From: DASWIP01 sp036397635
GTDB taxonomy: Bacteria; Actinomycetota; AC-67
Assembly: GCA_036397635.1 (NCBI GenBank)
Contig: DASWIP010000003.1
Location: 1-38,521, forward strand
Length of the DNA: 38,521 nucleotides
Direction of reading: 5' to 3'
A program made the position numbers and the translations under genes. The notes beneath the pieces were generated by a model. It saw only the letters and a program-made list of their open reading frames with translations. It had not been told where the DNA came from and did no database searches. This document shows positions 32,512 to 38,521 of this stretch, in pieces (position 1 is the stretch's first letter; every line of letters begins with the position of its first letter).

Positions 32512-33121
32512 CGTCCCCGTCCGTCGTGGTGAGCAGTCGCCGGACGCGCGTCCCGATCCGTCGATGGATGCGGCGCATCGTCTCCGCGAGACGGGGCTGG
32601 CGGTGGGCGATGTCGGCGAGTCTTGCGCGGATGTAGCGTCGATCGAGATCTTCGTACCGGGCCGACATCACGGCGAGAGCGGAATGGTACTCGACCCCTT
32701 CCGCCCGCTCGTTCATCGTGGCCTGACGGAGGCGATCGAGGTACAGGTCATCCACCCCGATGATCCGAGCCGCTCCAACGCCGACGGATTCCAGATGGGT
32801 GCGGGCGGGATCCCCATCGAGAGCGCTATCCGGGATCTCGATGGCGATGGGGATGCGGTCGGTGGTCCAATGACGTCCTTCGCGCCTGAATCCCGCATCT
32901 CGGAGTCTCCGCTCCTCATCCCGCCCGAAGGGGAGCACGACATCGAGATCGGTCGGGTGGTACTCGTCCCGGGTCCAGAATTCCTCGGCCGTGCCTCCGA
33001 CGACGATGGGCTCGACCTCGAGGAGCTCCCGGAGTGCCGCAGCGACGAGCAAGTGTCGTCGGAGACGCTTGGGTTCATCCGCCGCTTGGTCGAGCAGGTC
33101 CCGAGCCCGGTCAGCGTTCAC
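32495..33121 (-). CDS. Nucleotidyltransferase-fold protein, partner of an HTH protein
   Basis: The 208-residue protein carries a nucleotidyltransferase motif: Gly42-Gly43 in VVGGTAEEF, then Asp58 and Asp60 in TDLDVVLPF (pattern hGG...DhDh). A helical C-terminal part rich in arginine follows. Such proteins occur as AbiEii-type or MNT-type components of toxin-antitoxin or abortive infection pairs, but also in nucleotidyl-transfer housekeeping roles. The GTG 33121 start overlaps the upstream HTH gene by 11 bases, so the two form a coupled pair. Toxin function is inferred from this layout only. Confidence 0.78.
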   Translation of the reverse strand: MNADRARDLLDQAADEPKRLRRHLLVAAALRELLEVEPIVVGGTAEEFWTRDEYHPTDLDVVLPFGRDEERRLRDAGFRREGRHWTTDRIPIAIEIPDSALDGDPARTHLESVGVGAARIIGVDDLYLDRLRQATMNERAEGVEYHSALAVMSARYEDLDRRYIRARLADIAHRQPRLAETMRRIHRRIGTRVRRLLTTTDGDASGRG

Positions 33122-33443
33122 GGCCCAACCCGGTCGCCTCGAGCACCCGGGCTTCGGCGAGGGACGGCTCCCGCTCCCACGGGTCGAAGCGATAGTCCCG
33201 GAGCACCCGTCGCACGCGATCTCGGCGAGTCCGCGTCGAGCGGGACCCGAAGGCGAGCTCGATACGTCGGCCCGTCGCTTCGGCGATCCTCTGGATGAGG
33301 TCGACGGATGCGGCCGCGCGCCCGGCCTCCGCGCGCGAGATCGCCGATTGCGTCGTGGTCACCCGGCGAGCGAGGGCGGCCTGTGTCAGGCCCGCGGCCC
33401 TGCGCGCGCGGGCAAGCTCGAGCCCGACCTCGAAGCGGTTCAT
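33111..33443 (-). CDS. XRE-type helix-turn-helix protein, probable antitoxin/regulator
   Basis: The 110-residue protein has an N-terminal Xre helix-turn-helix (about 6-60, with LELARARRAAGLTQAALARR and TTTQSAISRAEAGRA) and an arginine-rich C-terminal tail that could contact the partner. ATG 33443 lies only about ten bases from a TATACT -10 element, so the transcript may have almost no leader. A palindrome overlaps that element, consistent with autorepression. It overlaps the nucleotidyltransferase gene downstream. This gene order, HTH then larger enzyme, is typical of type II or AbiE-like toxin-antitoxin operons, though the identity as such is inferred. Confidence 0.8.
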   Translation of the reverse strand: MNRFEVGLELARARRAAGLTQAALARRVTTTQSAISRAEAGRAAASVDLIQRIAEATGRRIELAFGSRSTRTRRDRVRRVLRDYRFDPWEREPSLAEARVLEATGLGRER

Positions 33444-33452
33444 GGCCCCCTG

Positions 33453-33472
33453 AGTATAGCAGAAGCGCTATA
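33453..33472 (-). promoter_or_regulatory. Predicted -10 element and operator of the HTH/nucleotidyltransferase pair
   Basis: On the minus strand TATACT occupies 33458-33453. TATAGC (33455-33460) and GCTATA (33467-33472) are inverted six-base arms with a six-base spacer and overlap it. The region is AT-rich against its surroundings. Transcription would start about three to five bases before ATG 33443. No good -35 was found. Confidence 0.5.
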
Positions 33473-33632
33473 TATTGGGATCGGAAAAATCGGTTGACCT
33501 CGGCTGCTTGCAGGAGGCACTATCGCGGTGCCCGCCCGGCCGCCGAAAGCCTGTTCCCTTCCGCATGCCCTCACCCGGGCCGTCCGAAGGGACCCCACCG
33601 ACCGACAAGACCCAACCCACAAGGGGAGTCTC

Positions 33633-35438
33633 ATGTCCGCTGAGCAACGACCCGGCTCTGCCGCGCTCGCGGTCGCCGTGCGCCACTACGCGCGGCAGAT
33701 CCGCCGGGACGCGCGCGTCTCGATCCCCGGCCTGATCCTGCCGGGCATCGGCAACATCCTGGTCTTCTACGTGCCGCCGCTGGTGGTAGCGCGCATGCTC
33801 GCGCGGTTCGCCGAGGGCGCGGAGCCGCCGCTGATCGAACTCGTGACGGCCGTCGCCTTCATGGCCGGCGTGTGGATGGCCGGTGAGCTGACCTGGCGGG
33901 TGGGGATCCATCTGATCAACCGGGCCGAGCTTCGCGGGATCGAACGCCTGTACAACGACGCGCTCGGTTACCTGCAGCAGAGGGACCTGTCCTTCTTCCA
34001 CGACAACTTCGCCGGATCGTTGACGAAGCGGTCGCTCGCCTACGCCAAATCCTACGAGGGCGTCTTCGACATCCTGGTCTTCTCGATCGTGTCCGAGCTA
34101 CTCCCCTTGGCGTTCGTGATACCGGTGCTGTGGCGGTTCTCGCCGTGGCTGATCGTTGTGCTGCTCGGCATGGTCACGCTCACGGCCATGCTCGTGGTGC
34201 CGTTGATCCGGCGACGCCAACGGCTGGTGGACGCGCGCGAGGAGGCCAGCAACGTCCTGGCGGGCCACGTCGCCGACACGATCGCCAACGCAGACGCGGT
34301 GCGCGCGTTCGCGCGCGAGGACCACGAGGCCACCGTCCACGCGCGCAACGTGGGCGACTGGGGTCAGAAGGCGCTGCGGTCCTGGGACTTCCAGAACCGT
34401 CGTATCGACCTGTTCACTTCGCCGATGTACGTGATGACCAACGCGCTCGGCCTGCTGGTCGCGCTGGCGGTCGGCCGGGGCGGCGCCTTCGGGGTCGAGG
34501 CGGCCTTCGTGACCTTCAGTTACTTCGCGATGTTCTCGCGCCTGATGTGGGAGTTCAACCACATCTACCGGAATATCGAGGCACACCTCACCGAGGCCGC
34601 GCAGTTCACCGAGCTGCTGCTCGACCCTCCGAAGGTCGTCGACGCCGCCCACCCAGAGCCGTTCGCGCCGGACGATGCCGGCATCGAGTTCCGCGGCGTG
34701 CGGTTCCACTATTTGGACCGCGGCGACAGAGAGCTGTTCGACCACCTCGACCTGCGCATCGCGAGCGGCGAGAAGATCGGCCTGGTCGGGCGCTCGGGCG
34801 GTGGGAAGACCACGCTGACCAAGTTGCTGCTGAGGTTCGTGGACATCCAGGCCGGCCAGATCCTGATCGGCGGCCGGGATGTCGCGCGCGTTCCCCAGCG
34901 TGAGCTGCGTGACTACATCGCGACGGTTCCGCAGGACCCGATGATGTTTCACCGCTCGATCGCCGACAACATCCGGTTCGGACGGCTAGACGCGACCGAC
35001 GACGAGGTCCGCGATGCCGCCCGAGCAGCGCACGCGGCGGTGTTCATCGACGAGCTGCCGCACGGCTTCGACACGCTGATCGGTGAGCGCGGCGTGAAGC
35101 TGTCGGGTGGTCAGCGGCAGCGGGTCGCGATCGCGCGCGCGATCCTGAAGGACGCACCGATCCTGGTGCTCGACGAGGCCACTTCGTCGCTTGACTCGGA
35201 GAGCGAGCAGCTGATCCAGGACGCGCTGTGGCGATTGATGCACGGCCGTACCGCGATCGTGATCGCGCACCGGCTCAGCACGGTCAGGCGGATGGATCGG
35301 CTGGTCGTGCTGGAGGAGGGCGCGATCGTCGAGCAGGGATCGCACGATGAGCTGCTCGCGCGCGGCGGCGTGTACGCGACGCTGTGGGAGCACCAGTCGG
35401 GCGGTTTCCTGAGCGAAGGGACGGCGGTCTCAGCCTGA
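33633..35438 (+). CDS. ABC transporter, fused permease and ATPase (exporter type)
   Basis: The 601-residue half-transporter has an N-terminal six-helix membrane domain (about residues 30-310) and a C-terminal nucleotide-binding domain. The latter has Walker A GRSGGGKTT (386-394), Q-loop TVPQDP (Gln434), signature LSGGQ (490-494), Walker B ILVLDEATSSLD (Asp514, Glu515) and switch His547. It would work as a homodimer, or with a partner that is not in this window. The substrate is not readable; lipid, peptide or drug export are all seen in the family. ATG 33633 follows AAGGGGAG; the longer frame begins outside any conserved domain. It is a single gene, divergent from the HTH pair and convergent with the propeller protein. 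Confidence 0.93.
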   Translation: MSAEQRPGSAALAVAVRHYARQIRRDARVSIPGLILPGIGNILVFYVPPLVVARMLARFAEGAEPPLIELVTAVAFMAGVWMAGELTWRVGIHLINRAELRGIERLYNDALGYLQQRDLSFFHDNFAGSLTKRSLAYAKSYEGVFDILVFSIVSELLPLAFVIPVLWRFSPWLIVVLLGMVTLTAMLVVPLIRRRQRLVDAREEASNVLAGHVADTIANADAVRAFAREDHEATVHARNVGDWGQKALRSWDFQNRRIDLFTSPMYVMTNALGLLVALAVGRGGAFGVEAAFVTFSYFAMFSRLMWEFNHIYRNIEAHLTEAAQFTELLLDPPKVVDAAHPEPFAPDDAGIEFRGVRFHYLDRGDRELFDHLDLRIASGEKIGLVGRSGGGKTTLTKLLLRFVDIQAGQILIGGRDVARVPQRELRDYIATVPQDPMMFHRSIADNIRFGRLDATDDEVRDAARAAHAAVFIDELPHGFDTLIGERGVKLSGGQRQRVAIARAILKDAPILVLDEATSSLDSESEQLIQDALWRLMHGRTAIVIAHRLSTVRRMDRLVVLEEGAIVEQGSHDELLARGGVYATLWEHQSGGFLSEGTAVSA

Positions 35439-35443
35439 TCCGT

Positions 35444-37870
35444 TCAGCGGTCGTCGAGCTCATCCTCGAGTTCCACGACGTAGCTGCAGTTCGCCTCATG
35501 GATCGCCCGGGCGAGGGAGGGGTCGATGCTGCCGGCGAGCGGTTCGACCTCACGGTCGACCGTCTCACTGGCCGCACCCTCCGCGGGTGTACCTTCGAGG
35601 CTCTGCGCGCCTTCCTCGCCGCAACCGACCTCGGTGATCCGGACCGTCGCCGTTGCCGTAGCCCCGTACGGATCAGCAACCGTGTACACGAACTCGTCTG
35701 AGTCCTTGAACGTCGAATCGGGCAAGTAGGTGATCGTGCCGTCCCGGTTCATGGTGATCGACCCGTGCAACGGTCGGCCGACCGCAGTGATCTGCATCGG
35801 GTCGCCGTCAGGATCGCCGTCGTTGCTGAGCACCGCGACGGTGATGGGCTGGTATTGCGCCGTCCAGGCCGCATCGTCGTTGGCGGTCGGCGGCTCGTTC
35901 ACGAGCCACACGTCGATGGACAGGCTCGCCGGCTCCGACCAGGCCTCACCGTCCCAGGCGCGGAACGTGAAGGCATCCGCTCCGTAGAACCATGGATGGG
36001 GCGTGTAGACAAGATCCGGCTCGGTGCCGCTCAGGGTGCCGTGCGCCGGTCCCCCGACGATATCGAACGACAGTGGATCACCCTCCACGTCCGAGCCGCC
36101 CAGTGTGATCGCAACCGGCACGTTGTCATGGGTCACGGCGTGCCCATCATGGGCGATCGGGACGTCGTTGACCGACCGTACAACGATCGTCACGGTAGCG
36201 GGGTCCGACCACGACTCTCCGTCGCCGGCGCGGAACGTGAAGGCATCGACGCCGTAGAAGTCCGTGCCGGGGGTGTAGAGGGCGATCGGATCCGTCCAGG
36301 CGACGGAGCCGCGCTCAGGGCTTGAGACGATCTCGTATGTGAGTCCGCGGCTGTCGACGTCGGCTGCCGACAGGACGAGGCCGATCGAGCGGTCCTCGTC
36401 GGTGAAGGCGGTGACGTTCTGTGCGACCGGAGCATCGTTGACCGGTGCAACGTCGATCGTCACGAGCGCGGTGTTGCATCCCCAACCGGCGCACATCACG
36501 TATCCGAATCCGTCCACCCCGCTGAAGTCCGTGTCCGGAACATAGGTGAACGAGCCATCCGCCCGAAGGTCAACGCTTCCATGGAGTGGAGGGTCCCCGA
36601 GGATGACGCTCATGGGGTCGCCTTCGGGATCGACGTCGTTGGCAAGGACACCGGGGGCCTCGACGATAAGCGCCTCGTCCTCCAGCGCTACGTAGTCGTC
36701 GTGGCGCGGCTCTGGTGGCCCGTTGTTGAAGATGGTTCCGTCGAGGAAATGCACATCCTGGCTGGACACCGCTACCCCGAAGCCCTCGTCCATGGTGACC
36801 GCGTGTCCCAGGGCACGAAGCTGCCAGCCGTCCGGATGAGTAAGTTTGTTCTCGTGGATCCACGTCCCATTCGAGCGAGTGAACACATGCAGCGCTCCGG
36901 ACTCCGGGCCCCGATCATCGTCATAGGGCGCGCCGATCAGCGCGGTGTCCCCGTCGAGCGCCACCGACAAGGCGAAGGCGTCGCCGTCGGTGCCGGCGGA
37001 AAGCTTGCCCTCGTGAACCCATCCATCGGTCCCCCGCCTGAAGACGTGCGCGAACCCGACGTAGTCGGACTTGCCCGAGGGATGCGCGCCGATCAAAGCG
37101 GTATCGCCATCCAGGGCCACAGTGCGCCCGAAGTAGTCCCGCTCCTTTGCCCCCGGAGCGGTGAGCGTCGCGTCCTGTGACCACTCATCGCCGGTGCGGA
37201 CGAACACATACGCCGCTCCCGCATTGTCGGACTCATCACCGAGAGCGCCGAGCAGCGCGGTGTCCTCGTAGAGCGCCACGGAATGGCCGGAGAACTTGGG
37301 TGCGGGGGCCCCTTCAGGGGTCAATGTGGCCTGATGGGCCCACGAGCCGGCCGCTCGGCGGAACACGTGAGCGCCCCCGCGCTCCCATCCGTCCTGTCGA
37401 ACAGCGCCGATCAGGGCCGTGTCACCGTGGATCGCAACCGACCAACCGAAGAAGTCCTGCTCGGCAGCCTCCGGCGCGGTCAGGATGGCTTCGCGGGTCC
37501 AGGTTTGCCCACTCCGGGCGAACACGTGGGCGGCCCCCGCGCAGTATCCGTATTCCGAGGCGCAGGGTGCTCCAACGACGATGGTGTCCCCGTCGATACT
37601 TACCGCATGCCCGAACGAATCTCCCGCCGCCCCGTCGGGATCGGTCAGCGTCGCCTGGGGGATCCAGGCAGCGCCATCTCGCACGTACACATGCGACAAG
37701 CCCCGGCCGTCGTCCGTACTCGGCACCCCGAGCACCACGGTGTCACCGCTCATCGCGACCGAGGGTGGTTGGACCTGCTCCGCGGGATGGTGAGCGTAGG
37801 CCAATCGCGAGGTCGCCAGGATGACGCATACACCAAGGCCGACCACGCGCGCGACGGTGTTTGGCTTCAA
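35444..37870 (-). CDS. Secreted beta-propeller (FG-GAP) protein with tandem Ig-like repeats
   Basis: The 808-residue protein has a signal peptide (LKPNTVARVVGLGVCVILAT region, cleavage after AYA). Seven propeller blades follow, each marked by a V-x-GDT-x-L/V-hG motif (GDTVVLGVP, GDTIVVGAP, GDTALIGA and variants). Four cadherin/tandem-95-like Ig domains come next (for example LANDVDPEGDPMSVIL, YTPGTDFYGVDAFTF, LSNDGDPDGDPMQI), then an acidic tail. The organisation recalls integrin-alpha-like extracellular adhesins. No sorting signal or anchor is seen. I place the start at TTG 37870 because it gives a normal 25-residue signal peptide; the frame extends to TTG 37933 without a usable binding site. 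Calcium binding by the Asp-rich loops is inferred. Confidence 0.82.
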   Translation of the reverse strand: MKPNTVARVVGLGVCVILATSRLAYAHHPAEQVQPPSVAMSGDTVVLGVPSTDDGRGLSHVYVRDGAAWIPQATLTDPDGAAGDSFGHAVSIDGDTIVVGAPCASEYGYCAGAAHVFARSGQTWTREAILTAPEAAEQDFFGWSVAIHGDTALIGAVRQDGWERGGAHVFRRAAGSWAHQATLTPEGAPAPKFSGHSVALYEDTALLGALGDESDNAGAAYVFVRTGDEWSQDATLTAPGAKERDYFGRTVALDGDTALIGAHPSGKSDYVGFAHVFRRGTDGWVHEGKLSAGTDGDAFALSVALDGDTALIGAPYDDDRGPESGALHVFTRSNGTWIHENKLTHPDGWQLRALGHAVTMDEGFGVAVSSQDVHFLDGTIFNNGPPEPRHDDYVALEDEALIVEAPGVLANDVDPEGDPMSVILGDPPLHGSVDLRADGSFTYVPDTDFSGVDGFGYVMCAGWGCNTALVTIDVAPVNDAPVAQNVTAFTDEDRSIGLVLSAADVDSRGLTYEIVSSPERGSVAWTDPIALYTPGTDFYGVDAFTFRAGDGESWSDPATVTIVVRSVNDVPIAHDGHAVTHDNVPVAITLGGSDVEGDPLSFDIVGGPAHGTLSGTEPDLVYTPHPWFYGADAFTFRAWDGEAWSEPASLSIDVWLVNEPPTANDDAAWTAQYQPITVAVLSNDGDPDGDPMQITAVGRPLHGSITMNRDGTITYLPDSTFKDSDEFVYTVADPYGATATATVRITEVGCGEEGAQSLEGTPAEGAASETVDREVEPLAGSIDPSLARAIHEANCSYVVELEDELDDR

Positions 37871-37992
37871 TGAGATGACCGGTCCTCGATCAAGAGTGGG
37901 ATAAGGCGTGACGTTCGACGTAGGAAACTCCAATCCTCCCGCGATCGCCGTCGCGATCCGGCCGAAACGGCTGGCGTAGGATGTCGGGCGCC

Positions 37993-38397
37993 ATGACCGA
38001 ACCCAAGCCTGTCGCGGCGCCCGACGCCGTCACCGCCCCGTGGTGGGAGGCGACCGCCGAAGGCCGGCTGCTCGTGCAGCGCTGCTCGACCTGCGATCAC
38101 CATCAGCACTATCCCCGCGCGATCTGCACGGCGTGCGGCTCGACCGACCTCGGGTTCATCGACGCGAGCGGTCGTGGCACGGTGTACTCGCACACGACGG
38201 TGCGTCGCGCGCCACATCCAGCCTTCACCCCGCCGTACGTCGTGGCGCTGGTGCGGCTGGAGGAAGGGCCGGTGCTGTTGACCAACATCGTCGGGTGCGC
38301 GCCCGAGGACGTTCGGTGCGACCTGCCCGTTCGCGTGATCTGGGAGGACCTGCCCGACGGGCGGAAGCTCCCACTCTTCGAGCCATTGGAAGGATGA
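37993..38397 (+). CDS. DUF35 Zn-ribbon/OB-fold protein (partner of thiolase-like enzymes)
   Basis: The 134-residue protein has the rubredoxin-like zinc ribbon of DUF35 proteins, Cys31, Cys34, Cys45 and Cys48 in RCSTCDHHQHYPRAICTACG, followed by an OB-fold half with GRGTVYSHTTVRRAPHPAF and PYVVALVRLEEGPVLLTNIV. DUF35 proteins bind CoA and form complexes with thiolase-fold enzymes, for example ChsH2 with Ltp2 in steroid side-chain removal, and are essential for their activity. The likely partner here is the protein at 31369, about 5.5 kb away. ATG 37993 is preferred over 37981, but neither has a clear ribosome binding site. The stop is three bases before the acyl-CoA dehydrogenase start. Confidence 0.87.
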   Translation: MTEPKPVAAPDAVTAPWWEATAEGRLLVQRCSTCDHHQHYPRAICTACGSTDLGFIDASGRGTVYSHTTVRRAPHPAFTPPYVVALVRLEEGPVLLTNIVGCAPEDVRCDLPVRVIWEDLPDGRKLPLFEPLEG

Positions 38398-38399
38398 CG

Positions 38400-38521
38400 A
38401 TGGACTTCGAGCTCTCCGAAGAGCAGGCCATGTTCCGCAAGGTGATCCAGGACTTCGTGCGGGATCACATCCGCCCGGTCGCGCGCGACTGGGAACACGA
38501 GGGCCGCTACCCGACCGAGAT
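38400..38521 (+). CDS. Acyl-CoA dehydrogenase, 3' part outside the window
   Basis: Only the first 40 codons are present: MDFELSEEQAMFRKVIQDFV and RDHIRPVARDWEHEGRYP, the typical N-terminal helix pair of acyl-CoA dehydrogenases. The flavin and catalytic regions lie beyond the window. I start at ATG 38400 because GGAAGG lies six bases upstream; an in-frame ATG at 38394 overlaps the DUF35 stop. Sitting directly behind the DUF35 gene, it would introduce the double bond used by the MaoC-type hydratases of the catabolic operon. Confidence 0.85.
   Translation, partial: MDFELSEEQAMFRKVIQDFVRDHIRPVARDWEHEGRYPTE

Overview
The window is GC-rich, densely coded DNA, most likely from an uncultured high-GC actinobacterium (Actinomycetota). 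The signs are a luciferase-like F420-type oxidoreductase, a SARP-type regulator, a LAL-type LuxR regulator, a DUF4242 (SCO4226-like) protein, frequent GTG/TTG starts and short overlaps between genes (ATGA, GTGA). The genus cannot be fixed from the sequence. No rRNA, tRNA, CRISPR array or transposase was seen. No gap without a gene exceeds about 270 bases.

Layout. 1-1950: the 3' part of an F420-type oxidoreductase coupled to a three-domain RidA protein. 1947-2980: two divergent small secreted proteins around a 22-bp dyad. 3027-5560 (minus): a PadR regulator followed by an operon of two different heme oxygenases and a small alpha/beta-barrel-like protein; a promoter flanked by two near-identical 16-bp palindromes lies in front of the oxygenases. 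5627-7677 (plus): an epoxide-hydrolase-like enzyme and a group A flavin monooxygenase. 7686-10630: a SARP/TPR regulator divergent from three small genes. 10643-11422: an IclR regulator whose 3' end contains a strong hairpin. 11666-14850 (minus): a coupled pair of secreted copper proteins, a galactose-oxidase-like radical-copper oxidase and a cupredoxin/beta-helix protein. 15121-18009: a large LAL regulator.

18248-23921 (minus) is a five-gene catabolic operon: bicupin, CaiB/BaiF CoA-transferase, cyclase-family hydrolase, MmgE/PrpD protein and hydantoinase-like amidohydrolase. 27319-32511 holds a second catabolic unit: a divergent MaoC dehydratase, then CoA-transferase, MmgE/PrpD, two MaoC-type subunits and a thiolase-fold protein. 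A DUF35 Zn-ribbon protein and an acyl-CoA dehydrogenase begin at the right edge and may belong to the same chemistry. Both units carry a CoA-transferase plus an MmgE/PrpD protein. Both promoter regions contain a version of the palindrome found in front of the IclR gene (TGAAAC-agc-GTTTCA), so IclR probably controls itself and both units.

Between the two units, 24860-26701 is a visibly lower-GC pocket of small genes (a membrane protein, two tiny hypotheticals, a NUDIX hydrolase). Two related imperfect hairpin repeats follow successive gene blocks in it, reminiscent of an integron cassette cluster without an integrase. A MazF/PemK-like toxin with only a stub of an antitoxin follows. Further right are an HTH/nucleotidyltransferase pair resembling a toxin-antitoxin system, an ABC exporter, and a large secreted beta-propeller/tandem-Ig protein.
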